The notes beneath the pieces are model-generated. The model made no database searches and was not told the origin of the DNA. It was given only the letters and a program-made list of their open reading frames with translations. The position numbers were made by a program, and so were the translations under genes. Shown piece after piece: positions 55,195 through 63,926 of a stretch of 64,000 nucleotides of DNA; positions within the stretch are counted from its first letter, which is position 1, and every line of letters starts with the position of its first letter. Source of the DNA: Enterobacter cancerogenus (GTDB lineage Bacteria > Pseudomonadota > Gammaproteobacteria > Enterobacterales > Enterobacteriaceae); contig JRUP01000018.1 of NCBI GenBank assembly GCA_000773965.1, positions 124,001-188,000 on the forward strand, given 5' to 3'.

Positions 55195-56634
55195 ATGGCC
55201 CAGGTCATTAATACCAACGCACTGAGTCTGATGGCTCAAAACAACCTGAACAAATCACAGAACTCACTGGGAACAGCGATTGAGCGCCTCTCTTCGGGTT
55301 TGCGTATTAACAGCGCCAAAGATGATGCCGCCGGTATGGCCATCTCTAACCGCTTCACCTCATCGGTGCGCGGTTTAACGCAGGCAACGCGCAATGCCAA
55401 TGACGGCATTTCACTGGCGCAAACCACTGAAGGCGCGCTGGAAGAAGTGAACGAAAACCTGCAGCGTATTCGTGAACTGACGGTGCAGGCGAAGAACGGC
55501 ACCAACTCCAAAGAAGACCGCGAGTCGATCAAAAAGGAGATTACCGCACGTCTGGATGAGATTGGCCGTATCGCCGAATCCACCAACTTCAACGGCGTGA
55601 AAATGCTGGATGGATCGCAGGAAAAACTGTCGATTCAGATCGGTGATAAAGATGGCCAGACCATTGATATTAAGCTGCCAAAAATGGCGCTGGGTTCGCT
55701 GGGTCTGGATACCTTTGCTAAAGACTTTGAGAAAATCATCGACAGTCTGCCGATGGATTCGAAGTTTACTGCTGCAGGGACGGCTCGGGCTGATGGTGAT
55801 ACGTTCACAGTACCAGGTATGACCGAGCAGTTTGAACTGACCACCGCTGAACTTGGCAAGATCGCCACTGCAATTGGTGGTGCTGCTGCCACCACTGAAG
55901 TTTTCACCGTCGATGACGGCAAAGGCAATATGCGCTTCTTTGCGGCAGACTCTGCCATCCCGGGTAGCCAGGTCGAGTTAAACATCGCATTTACCGATGG
56001 TACGCCGGGTAACCCTACGACCATCGATACCGTGTCAGTGAAAGAGAAAATCTCCGACCTCGACATCGATATCCTGCGCAATGGCCCAAGCGAGCTAAAG
56101 AACCTGAAAAATCAGGGCATCGGCGCGCAAATCGGTAGCAAACTGATTGATGAAGCCACGCTGAATCAGATGTCCAATGACATCTTCGGTGCCGACATGG
56201 CGGACACCGAGATGCAGATCTTTAAAGCCGACAACGGCAATTACTTCGCCGTCAACAAAGACGGCGAAGTGAAATCCTTTACCTGGGATGATGCCGCAGG
56301 CGGCGCTACCGCGGTAGCTGATGCCAGTGCGCGTGACACTCATGAAGTGCAGAAGGTCGCAAATCACCTGTTGGATCGCCTCGATAGCGCCATGACCGAC
56401 GTCAACAGCTTCCGCTCGGATCTGGGGGCGATTCAAAACCGCTTTGGCTCGATCATTGCCAACCTCAACTCCACCGTCATCAACACCAGCGAAGCGCGTT
56501 CGCGTATTCAGGATGCTGACTTCTCAGTCGAAGTCTCTGCCATGAGCCGCGCCAACATCCTGCAGCAAGCGGGTGTTTCGGTGCTGTCGCAGGCAAATCA
56601 GGTGCCGCAGAACGTCCTGAGCCTGCTGCGTTAA
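55195..56634 (+). CDS. fliC: flagellin FliC
   Basis: 479 residues. The conserved D0/D1 ends (N-terminal MAQVINTNALSLMAQNNLNK and C-terminal SRANILQQAGVSVLSQANQV) flank a variable central region of about 230 residues (about 170-400) exposed on the filament. The TLR5-contact segment (LQRIRELTVQAKNGTN) and a flg22-type segment (IERLSSGLRINSAKDDAAG) are present in enterobacterial form. It is divergent from fliD. A terminator follows 39 nt after the stop. Confidence 0.97.
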   Translation: MAQVINTNALSLMAQNNLNKSQNSLGTAIERLSSGLRINSAKDDAAGMAISNRFTSSVRGLTQATRNANDGISLAQTTEGALEEVNENLQRIRELTVQAKNGTNSKEDRESIKKEITARLDEIGRIAESTNFNGVKMLDGSQEKLSIQIGDKDGQTIDIKLPKMALGSLGLDTFAKDFEKIIDSLPMDSKFTAAGTARADGDTFTVPGMTEQFELTTAELGKIATAIGGAAATTEVFTVDDGKGNMRFFAADSAIPGSQVELNIAFTDGTPGNPTTIDTVSVKEKISDLDIDILRNGPSELKNLKNQGIGAQIGSKLIDEATLNQMSNDIFGADMADTEMQIFKADNGNYFAVNKDGEVKSFTWDDAAGGATAVADASARDTHEVQKVANHLLDRLDSAMTDVNSFRSDLGAIQNRFGSIIANLNSTVINTSEARSRIQDADFSVEVSAMSRANILQQAGVSVLSQANQVPQNVLSLLR

Positions 56635-56992
56635 TCTGTGCATCTCCTTAATTGCATTCAGCGTGCAATATTCGCCCTCCGCGTGGAGGGCTTTTTTGCT
56701 TCTGCCCGCGATTTTCTGATGAAAAATACTAATCATTTATACCCGAACAAATAACGTGAAATGGCCATTGGCCTTGTTAATTATCGATAAAAAATAACTC
56801 TATAAATATTACGGGTTAGATCAAATAAATAACCTTAATGATTAAGAGGATTTTGGGTGGCTTTCGGGAAAATAAACGCGGGAGGGCGTTGAAAATCTGG
56901 CACTCTTTAGCCGCAAAAAATGGGATCGGTTAGCGCAAAAATAACATTAACAACCGACTCGCTCTTTACCCTAATTGATAGACGACTTCTCT
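56635..56992. other. fliC downstream / regulator upstream region
   Basis: 358 nt holding the fliC terminator and then a strongly AT-rich stretch (56720-56850), typical of a promoter under H-NS-type silencing. No gene is supported. Confidence 0.4.
56674..56697 (+). terminator. Rho-independent terminator after fliC
   Basis: A perfect 7-bp stem GCCCTCC/GGAGGGC with loop GCGT is followed by six T residues. Confidence 0.92.
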
Positions 56993-57757
56993 ATGCCTAA
57001 CACAATCTTGCTTGGTCAGGCGGCCAGATTAGATCGACGTACGCGCATCCTGAGCCGGACGCTGGATAATATGTCCGTGACGCTGCCCGCCAGCGCCGCG
57101 CGCTGCCTGTATGCACTCGCGGAGGCGCAAGGCGAAGTGCTGACGCATGAACAACTGATGGAGATTGGCTGGCGTCGTGCCGGTTATGCCGTCACCGATA
57201 ACAGCGTGCGCGTGATGATCAATAAACTGCGCCGTGCGTTGATATCGCTGGAGCTTGAGCAGCAGATTAGCCTGCTGGCCGTCACGCGCAGCGGTTACCG
57301 CCTAATCATCAATACCCCATCTGTGGTCGAGCCAACCGCCGCACTGATAATACCCCTTTCGCTACCTGCACGGAGCCCGCTGAATGGGCGGCGAGTAGCA
57401 GGCGTCACCGTCGCTGGCATCACTGCCGGGTGTCTGGTGGCTTTACTGGTACAACACTTTTTTCTGCTTACGCCAAAACCGATTGATTTTGTCAGCTGGC
57501 AAGGGCCGGCCATCCCTGTTGGCAGCAGCGTCTGGGTGCCGAAAGGACATCACACACAGCACGCATTGATTGAAAGCACGTTACGCACTTATCGCCGTTA
57601 TGTACTGGAGACGAACCCGGATAAACCTGCGGCCAGGGTGCTGTACGTCACCCTCAGTTCAGCCAACAATCCGCAACATCAGGGTGTGATTGCGTGCCAG
57701 CAACCCTTTGAGGAAGCGAATAATGTGTGTGAATCGTTCTATTTTCGCGTCAATTAA
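56993..57757 (+). CDS. membrane-anchored winged-helix regulator, CadC/ToxR-like
   Basis: 254 residues. An OmpR/PhoB-type winged helix (about 25-100; ARCLYALAEAQGEVLTHEQLMEIGW, NSVRVMINKLRRAL, TRSGYRLI) is followed by one membrane segment (about 136-156, VTVAGITAGCLVALLVQHFFLL). A periplasmic domain of about 95 residues with two cysteines near the C-terminus completes it. This is the ToxR/CadC plan, in which a periplasmic signal drives transcription. ATG 56993 was chosen; TTG 56975 is in frame. The gene overlaps the next by 35 nt. Its position between fliC and fliR is not standard for flagellar loci. Confidence 0.8.
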   Translation: MPNTILLGQAARLDRRTRILSRTLDNMSVTLPASAARCLYALAEAQGEVLTHEQLMEIGWRRAGYAVTDNSVRVMINKLRRALISLELEQQISLLAVTRSGYRLIINTPSVVEPTAALIIPLSLPARSPLNGRRVAGVTVAGITAGCLVALLVQHFFLLTPKPIDFVSWQGPAIPVGSSVWVPKGHHTQHALIESTLRTYRRYVLETNPDKPAARVLYVTLSSANNPQHQGVIACQQPFEEANNVCESFYFRVN

Positions 57758-58247
57758 ATCCCCGCTGCTCTGGCTGTTTATCGGGGGCTTTGTACTGGCT
57801 TTTAGCGCGGTCATCGGACGCTGGCTAATCACCACCACTCAGCAGTCCCAATGCCTGTTTCCTCTGGCGTTTTATGACATCAAAAGTGAGCGTGAATGGG
57901 TGCTGACGCAGGGGATTTACCGCAGCTATCGCGATGGCTTCAGCCAGGGCCATCTCAGCTATCTCGGCACGCTTTCTCGTTTTAAGGATGGGCAGTTGAC
58001 GGCACCGATCACCCCGATTCATCGTGCGGTGTGGTTTAACGGTGAGTTCAACCACAACCTGCTTAAAATCACCGTCACACAACACAGTCGTGGCCTGGGT
58101 GACAAAAGCCGCGACGAAGACGTGCAGAAGTATGTCTTCCCGCATTGGCAGGCCGGTGATGTCAGTTTGATTGCCCTCTATCTGTTCAATGGCCGCGTGC
58201 TGGCCTCCGGTACAGAGAGCGTGGCGCGTAATGTCTGCATCAGATAG
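57723..58247 (+). CDS. single-pass membrane protein paired with the CadC/ToxR-like regulator
   Basis: 174 residues, not recognised. A short cytoplasmic N-terminus is followed by one membrane segment (about 13-35, LLWLFIGGFVLAFSAVIGRWLI) and a periplasmic domain of about 135 residues with two cysteines. The layout is that of ToxS/TcpH-type partners that stabilise a ToxR-like regulator, and the 35-nt overlap points to coupled translation. ATG 57723 with GAGG about 10 nt upstream is preferred to ATG 57690. No sequence similarity to ToxS is claimed. Confidence 0.65.
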   Translation: MCVNRSIFASIKSPLLWLFIGGFVLAFSAVIGRWLITTTQQSQCLFPLAFYDIKSEREWVLTQGIYRSYRDGFSQGHLSYLGTLSRFKDGQLTAPITPIHRAVWFNGEFNHNLLKITVTQHSRGLGDKSRDEDVQKYVFPHWQAGDVSLIALYLFNGRVLASGTESVARNVCIR

Positions 58248-58257
58248 CCAGAAATAT

Positions 58258-59037
58258 CTAGCGTAGCGCGGCTAACAGCTGTTCAAGATGAGCAAACACG
58301 CGTGCGGTGAGGTGGGTAAAAAAGGGTGGCAAGGTCTCGCCCATCAGGAACAGCGCCAGCATGCCTGCGCCTAACGTCAGGGGAAAACCCACCACGAAGA
58401 TCGAGAGCTGCGGGGTTAGACGGTTCAATAACCCCAGCGTCATATTGATACAGAGCAACAGCGTGATAATCGGCAATCCCAGCATCAATCCCTGACTGAA
58501 GATCAACCCGCCCTGCATCACCAGATAACGGAGGCCAGCCGCGTGCAGCGGTTCAGCATTCACTGGCAGGCTGGTAAAGCTCTCTGCCAGCAGCGCCAGC
58601 AGCCACAGATGACCATTGATACTGAGAAACAGCAGCATCGCCAGCAGGTTGAGCAGACGTGATATCACCGGCGTGTTGCCGCTATTAGGGTCAAAAAAGG
58701 TGGCGAAGGAGAGTCCCATCTGCATGCCAATGATCTCGCCGCACAAACGCACCGCAGCGAAAAGCAGCTGCAGCATCAGACCGAGCGCGGCACCGATCAC
58801 AACTTGCTTCACCACCAGCCAGGCACCGTGCCACGATATCAACGCCACCTGAGCATCTTCCACGCTGCTGGCAATCAGCAAGGCGATAAGCAGCGCCAGT
58901 GCGGCACGCAGCCGTTTACTGATTGCCTTCTCACTGAAAATCGGCGCAACAAACAGTAGCGCAGCCACGCGCACCATAATAAAAAACACGTGGGCAATCT
59001 GCGCGGTCAGCAGCTCAAATGGGATGCCAAACGCCAT
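58258..59037 (-). CDS. fliR: flagellar export gate protein FliR
   Basis: 259 residues with about six hydrophobic segments, part of the FliPQR export gate. Typical segments include RVAALLFVAPIFSEKAISKRLRAALAL and GLSFATFFDPNSGNTPVISRLLN. Its ATG shares one base with the fliQ stop. Confidence 0.96.
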   Translation of the reverse strand: MAFGIPFELLTAQIAHVFFIMVRVAALLFVAPIFSEKAISKRLRAALALLIALLIASSVEDAQVALISWHGAWLVVKQVVIGAALGLMLQLLFAAVRLCGEIIGMQMGLSFATFFDPNSGNTPVISRLLNLLAMLLFLSINGHLWLLALLAESFTSLPVNAEPLHAAGLRYLVMQGGLIFSQGLMLGLPIITLLLCINMTLGLLNRLTPQLSIFVVGFPLTLGAGMLALFLMGETLPPFFTHLTARVFAHLEQLLAALR

Positions 59038-59306
59038 TAGCCGATCGCGAATGAGATGCTGGTGAACACCGTGCGCATGTATTCAATAAAGATTTTCAGC
59101 ATCCACGGACCCAGTAACACGGCAACGCCGACAATCATCAGGATCTTCGGGATAAAGGTCATGGTCATTTCATTGATTTGAGTGGCGGCCTGCATGATGC
59201 TGATCGCCAGCCCGGTGACCAGTGCGACCAGCAGCAACGGCCCGGCAATCATCAACCCTACCTTTATCGCCTGCATGCCCAGCACCATCACACTTTCGGG
59301 TGTCAT
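59037..59306 (-). CDS. fliQ: flagellar export gate protein FliQ
   Basis: 89 residues, exactly the family length, with two membrane hairpins (MTPESVMVLGMQAIKVGLMIAGPLLL; IPKILMIVGVAVLLGPWML). ATG 59306 lies 10 nt after fliP. Confidence 0.97.
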   Translation of the reverse strand: MTPESVMVLGMQAIKVGLMIAGPLLLVALVTGLAISIMQAATQINEMTMTFIPKILMIVGVAVLLGPWMLKIFIEYMRTVFTSISFAIG

Positions 59307-59316
59307 TCGCGGCTCC

Positions 59317-60045
59317 TTAGCTGTAGAAACTTTGTGCCAGTGAACCCAGCAGCAGCTGCCAGCCGTCGACCAACACAAACAGCATCAGCTTGAACGGCAG
59401 CGCGATAGTGGTAGGCGGCACCATCATCATGCCCAGTGCCATCAGAATACTGGCGACCACTAAATCGATAATTAAAAACGGGATGAATATCGTGAAACCA
59501 ATCTGGAAAGCGGTTTTCAATTCGCTGGTGACAAAGGCGGGCACCAGAATACTGAGCGGCACCGCATCCGGCCCGTTCATCGGCGGCGCTTTGGCGATAC
59601 GTGCAAATAGCGCGAGATCCGCTTCACGCGTTTGATCCAGCATAAACGCGCGCAGTGGTTTAACCCCTTCCGCCAACGCCACCTCCATAGTGATGCTGTT
59701 GCTTTGCAGCGGCTGCCACGCTTTTTCGTAGATTTGGTTCAGCACCGGCGACATCACGTAGAAAGTGAGAAACAGTGCCAGCCCGACCAGCACCTGATTT
59801 GGTGGTGCGGTCGGCGTCCCCAGCGCATTACGCAGCAATCCCAGCACAATCACGATGCGGGTAAAGCCGGTCATCATCAGCAAAATACCGGGAATGAAGG
59901 TAAAACCACTGAGCAACACCAGCGTCTGCAGCGGCAGTGTCCAGCCCTCTGCAGCGTTGGGTCGGGCGATGACAATGTCGCTGTTGGCGGCCCCGGCGCT
60001 GGCGGTGAAGAGCAGCAGCAACGCTATGACTGCGCGCCCTTTCAT
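59317..60045 (-). CDS. fliP: flagellar export gate protein FliP
   Basis: 242 residues with a cleavable signal peptide and four membrane segments. Signature stretches are [41 protein letters not shown] and [25 protein letters not shown]. Overlaps fliO by 4 nt. Confidence 0.97.
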   Translation of the reverse strand: MKGRAVIALLLLFTASAGAANSDIVIARPNAAEGWTLPLQTLVLLSGFTFIPGILLMMTGFTRIVIVLGLLRNALGTPTAPPNQVLVGLALFLTFYVMSPVLNQIYEKAWQPLQSNSITMEVALAEGVKPLRAFMLDQTREADLALFARIAKAPPMNGPDAVPLSILVPAFVTSELKTAFQIGFTIFIPFLIIDLVVASILMALGMMMVPPTTIALPFKLMLFVLVDGWQLLLGSLAQSFYS

Positions 60046-60332
60046 CGTCCGTCCTTAGCTTGAGGTTGCGGTGATTGGCTCAGGCAGGTAATTTGATGCG
60101 CTGTGACGCCGAGTAACAGTCGCTGCTCACCGATATCCACCAGCACCAGCCGCTCGCGTGCGCCGAGCGAGAGACGTGCCACCACGTTAATGGCCGGATG
60201 ACTGCGTTGATAACGCTGCAGCCAGCCGCTGCGTTTCGCACTCCACGCCAGCAGCAGCATCAGTAAAATCACCAATCCCAGCGCACCGAGCAGCGTCATA
60301 AGCAGCGAATCATCCGCAGAATGCGTGATCAT
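60042..60332 (-). CDS. fliO: flagellar export component FliO
   Basis: 96 residues, a short form. One membrane segment (about 12-29) is followed by a cytoplasmic domain with the family strand [29 protein letters not shown]. It helps assemble FliP. Overlaps fliN by one base. Confidence 0.92.
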   Translation of the reverse strand: MITHSADDSLLMTLLGALGLVILLMLLLAWSAKRSGWLQRYQRSHPAINVVARLSLGARERLVLVDIGEQRLLLGVTAHQITCLSQSPQPQAKDGR

Positions 60333-60700
60333 TAGCGGCTTAACCGGTGCATGCGCTCAGACGGCGTGATGATTTCGGTGATGCGAATACCAAATTTATC
60401 CGACACCACCACCACTTCGCCCTGGGCAATCAGGTAGCCATTGATCAGGATATCCAGCGGTTCTCCCGCCAGACCATCCAGTGTCACGACTGAACCCTGG
60501 CTGAGACGCAGCAGCTCTTTGATGGTCATTTTGGTGCGGCCCAGTTCCACGGTCATTTTCACCGGAATATCCATAATCAGGCTCAGATCGTCAGTGTTTT
60601 GCGACGCGCTGCTGGCGGCCTGCTGCTCGCTCATGGCGTCTCCCCAAAGATTATCGATAGAGGGATCTTCAGCGCCCGTCGAGGTGGGGTTATCGCTCAT
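60332..60700 (-). CDS. fliN: flagellar motor switch protein FliN
   Basis: 122 residues. The SpoA domain (LIMDIPVKMTVELGRTKMTIKELLRLSQGSVVTLDGLAGEPLDILING) follows an acidic/alanine-rich N-terminus. It forms the C ring with FliM and FliG. ATG 60700 overlaps the end of fliM by 11 nt. Confidence 0.97.
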   Translation of the reverse strand: MSDNPTSTGAEDPSIDNLWGDAMSEQQAASSASQNTDDLSLIMDIPVKMTVELGRTKMTIKELLRLSQGSVVTLDGLAGEPLDILINGYLIAQGEVVVVSDKFGIRITEIITPSERMHRLSR

Positions 60701-61700
60701 GGGGATGTGGCTCCTTGCTAATTGATGACAATGCGGGCTGAACTTTTTGTTCAACCTTGAGGGCATATTGGTTATTCACGGCGCCGTAGTGCGCGGTGAA
60801 TATCGGCACACCGCCGGCGCTGGCGGTGATGCGATCCTGTTTGTCGAAGGTCAGTACATCGCCCTGCTGCATGCGCAGCACCGATGAGAGCCGGGTTTCC
60901 ATTTGCGCAAAGGTCGCCACCAGCTCCAGCTCGGTTTCGCGCATCTCGCCCGCCAGCATGCCGCGCCAGTGGGCATCTTCACTGCGGGAGTGGCTAAGCG
61001 GTGGATTGCTTAACAGTTCGCGCAGCGGCTCGAGGGTGCTAAACGGGATACAAATATTGAATTCGCCGCGATGCGAGCCAATCTCGACCGCAAACGGAGT
61101 GGTGACCACCACGTCATTGGGTGATGAGGTGATGTTGGTAAACTTCACCTGTATTTCTGAGCGGATGTACTCGGTTTTGATGCTGAAAATGGTGCTCCAG
61201 GCGAACTCATAGGCTTCGCGCGCCATGCTCACCATGCGGTTAATCACGCGCTGCTCGGTGGGGGTGAATTCGCGCCCATCGGCTTTGGTGGGAAAACGCC
61301 CATCGCCGCCAAACAGGTTATCCACTGCCATAAACACCAGTCCCGGTGAGAAGGCCATCAGCGAGGTGCCGCGCAACGGATGCAGATGCAGCAGATTCAG
61401 GTTGGTGGGCACCGGCAAATTGCGCGCGAACTCGTGGTAGGACTGGATTTGAATATTGCCAGCGGTCACATCCGGGCCACGTCGCAGCAGATTAAACAGC
61501 CCGATGCGAAACTGGCGAGCGAAGCGCTCATTAATAATCTCCAGCGAGTGAAGACGCTCACGAATCACCCGACGCTGCGTGTGCGGATCGTAAGGCCGGA
61601 TATCACTGGCTTCTGCACTCCCTGAGACTGGGGCGCTGCTATCACTGTCGGCATTCAGCAGGCGATCAATTTCATCCTGAGACAAAAAGCTATCGGACAT
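60690..61700 (-). CDS. fliM: flagellar motor switch protein FliM
   Basis: 336 residues (E. coli 334). The N-terminal CheY-binding segment (SDSFLSQDEIDRLLN) is followed by the CheC-like middle domain and the C-terminal SpoA domain. It binds phosphorylated CheY, which is not encoded in this window. Confidence 0.97.
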   Translation of the reverse strand: MSDSFLSQDEIDRLLNADSDSSAPVSGSAEASDIRPYDPHTQRRVIRERLHSLEIINERFARQFRIGLFNLLRRGPDVTAGNIQIQSYHEFARNLPVPTNLNLLHLHPLRGTSLMAFSPGLVFMAVDNLFGGDGRFPTKADGREFTPTEQRVINRMVSMAREAYEFAWSTIFSIKTEYIRSEIQVKFTNITSSPNDVVVTTPFAVEIGSHRGEFNICIPFSTLEPLRELLSNPPLSHSRSEDAHWRGMLAGEMRETELELVATFAQMETRLSSVLRMQQGDVLTFDKQDRITASAGGVPIFTAHYGAVNNQYALKVEQKVQPALSSISKEPHPHER

Positions 61701-61705
61701 AGTAT

Positions 61706-62194
61706 TTACCGCAGAATAAATTCATTAATTAACACTTCAGCGGGCGTGATCGCCTGTTGATGTGGCAATGGCTGGCTGAGCGCCGTTTGAATTTCGGCAA
61801 TCAACTGATGCTTTCCTTCATCCGTTGATAACGTTTCATAAGTTTGCTGGGTGAATAACATAAATAGCCGACTGCGATATTCCGGCATAAATTTCGCTAA
61901 CGTCGCCGATGACTGTGAATCAATAAAACTCACCGTAATGCCTAAATACAGCACGCGGTCGGCTTCTTCCTCAGTGGGTTTAAGACTGACGGTGAAAGTA
62001 TTCAGCGGCACATAGACCGGATCTACTTTTTCTATTACCGGTTCTTTCGGCACGTCAGTCGAGATGCTCTGTTTTTCCAGCCAAAACCAATAGGCTACGC
62101 CTCCACCGGTGGCTAACAGGCTGAGCGCGAGAAATATTAAAATGAGTGTTCGCAGGCGGCTACGCTTTGGTTTATCGGTCTTTTCTTCTTCCAT
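61706..62194 (-). CDS. fliL: flagellar basal body protein FliL
   Basis: 162 residues (E. coli 154). A basic N-terminus, one membrane segment (about 15-35) and a periplasmic stomatin-like domain associated with stators are present. ATG 62194 (MEEEKTDK) is preferred to an ATG at 62233, though its ribosome site is weak. Confidence 0.93.
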   Translation of the reverse strand: MEEEKTDKPKRSRLRTLILIFLALSLLATGGGVAYWFWLEKQSISTDVPKEPVIEKVDPVYVPLNTFTVSLKPTEEEADRVLYLGITVSFIDSQSSATLAKFMPEYRSRLFMLFTQQTYETLSTDEGKHQLIAEIQTALSQPLPHQQAITPAEVLINEFILR

Positions 62195-62317
62195 AATGAA
62201 TACACTCAGCGTGAGAGTTAATAGACTCAACAATATTGATGAAGAGCATGATTATAATATTTTTTGATGGGGTGGAATGAGCCAATGTCATTTCACACCT
62301 GAGGCTAATTCATCCTT

Positions 62318-63478
62318 TTATACGAAGGTATTTATTCCATAAATATTTCCTGGTGCTGACGCTATTAACTCTGTGGTGGATTCGTCTTCTCCCGCTCGAT
62401 GGTCATCTGCATCGTCAGGCGATGGTGGCTGTGAGGATCCGCGCTGGCCATCTGCATTGGCATGCGGGTTTTCACTGCCCACGCTGGCTTGCCCCAGCTG
62501 CACGCCGGACTCGGCCATCGCCGCTCGCAGTTGCGGTAATGCCTGCTCAATGACCTGACGTACGCCAGCATGTTCGCTGACGATATGTATCTGCGCCTGT
62601 TCTTGCTGCATGCGCAGGGAAATTTGCAACGAGCCTAAGCTCTCCGGGTGCAGACGGATCTCCGCACTGTGCACGCTTTGGCGGCTCAGTATCGCAATCT
62701 GCTGGCTGAATTCCTGCTTCCAAGCGGGGGCTTCAGGTGGATGTTGCAGGGCAACCGTGACCGTTGCCGGCACGGGCAGCGCACGCTGTAACAGCGGCGG
62801 AGTAGGATGATTGGTGGAGAGTCCCAGCTCGGCGATCGCGGTGGTGTCAGTGTGCGATGCCAGAATCGGTGTCATTTGTCGCTCGGCGAGGAGCCCGCTG
62901 GCTGCCGTGGCAGAGACTTCAGGTTGCGGCACAGGTGACCGCCTGCCTGAACCTGGCGGACTAAACCGATCGGCGGGCGCGCCGCGCATGTCGGTGAGAA
63001 GCGGACTGCGCGTTTTCACGACAGGCTGGCTACTCGCGTTGGCAACAAGTGCATGGCGCGTATCCGCGACGGACAGGCGACCCTTATCGGCGAAAAGCGC
63101 ATGGCGCATGTCCACAGCAGCGAATTTCCCGCTGGTGTCAGACACAACGTTGTTTAATCCGTTCGCGTTGGCGGTGACCGATCTGTGCAGGTTGGCCGCC
63201 TGTTGGTTTGCCGACTGTTGGCTCACCCGCTGTTGCAACTGCCAGCGAGGGTTGTCACTGTCCGAAATTGCAGACACTGGTGCACGCGCTTGATCCGCGA
63301 GCGCTGGCACCGGCCCGGCTTTCACGGTGGCCAATACCGATAGCAAAGGTTCCTCCATCGCTAGCATGCCATCCTGCTTCTCCAGCAGCAGTTCGCTAAA
63401 ATCCTCGTCAGTCGGCTCGCGGGTTTTCAACACATCGCTGAGTTTGCCGTTAAGCAGTGCCGTGATATCCATCGTCAT
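62318..63478 (-). CDS. fliK: flagellar hook-length control protein FliK
   Basis: 386 residues. FliK measures hook length and switches export specificity. The N-terminal two thirds are low-complexity and variable. The C-terminal domain shows the family block EIRLHPESLGSLQISLRMQQEQAQIHIVSEHAGVRQVIEQALPQLRAAM. ATG 63478 overlaps the fliJ stop by 4 nt. Confidence 0.93.
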   Translation of the reverse strand: MTMDITALLNGKLSDVLKTREPTDEDFSELLLEKQDGMLAMEEPLLSVLATVKAGPVPALADQARAPVSAISDSDNPRWQLQQRVSQQSANQQAANLHRSVTANANGLNNVVSDTSGKFAAVDMRHALFADKGRLSVADTRHALVANASSQPVVKTRSPLLTDMRGAPADRFSPPGSGRRSPVPQPEVSATAASGLLAERQMTPILASHTDTTAIAELGLSTNHPTPPLLQRALPVPATVTVALQHPPEAPAWKQEFSQQIAILSRQSVHSAEIRLHPESLGSLQISLRMQQEQAQIHIVSEHAGVRQVIEQALPQLRAAMAESGVQLGQASVGSENPHANADGQRGSSQPPSPDDADDHRAGEDESTTELIASAPGNIYGINTFV

Positions 63479-63924
63479 AACCGCCCTCGTTGAGGATTGA
63501 TTCGCTGCGCACACTCATCCATCAGCTTCTGCTCACGACGGCTGGCCGCCTGCGCCTCAGCACTCTGCCGCCGCGCCAGCAAGGTTTCAAACGCGTTCAG
63601 GCGCTGCTTGTCATTAATCCAGCATTTTTTCGCGCCATCGACGGCACGTTCGCACTGTTCGACCTGGTGCTCATGTTGCCTGACCACCTGATTGAGCGAC
63701 ACGATAAACGCCTGATGATTGACCAGATGCGCCACCGACATACCGCTGCCCGTCATGCCCAGCCGCAGTGACTGCTGATACTCATCTGCATAGGTTTTTA
63801 GCTGCTGATGCTGCGCCACGGCGTGCTGCAACGTCTGCTGCACCTGCCCCAGCGTTTGCGTGGAGGCGGTCAGTGTCTCTTCGGCTCTGTCACGTAACAT
63901 AACCATGGGATTGCGCATGTGCAT
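63475..63924 (-). CDS. fliJ: flagellar export protein FliJ
   Basis: 149 residues, a helical hairpin like the ATP synthase gamma subunit that acts in the export ATPase ring. It is identified by the coiled-coil pattern, by NHQAFIVSLNQVVRQHEHQ, and by its place between fliI and fliK. ATG 63924 has GGAG 5 nt upstream; GTG 63930 overlapping the fliI stop is an alternative. Confidence 0.93.
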   Translation of the reverse strand: MHMRNPMVMLRDRAEETLTASTQTLGQVQQTLQHAVAQHQQLKTYADEYQQSLRLGMTGSGMSVAHLVNHQAFIVSLNQVVRQHEHQVEQCERAVDGAKKCWINDKQRLNAFETLLARRQSAEAQAASRREQKLMDECAQRINPQRGRL

Positions 63925-63926
63925 TG

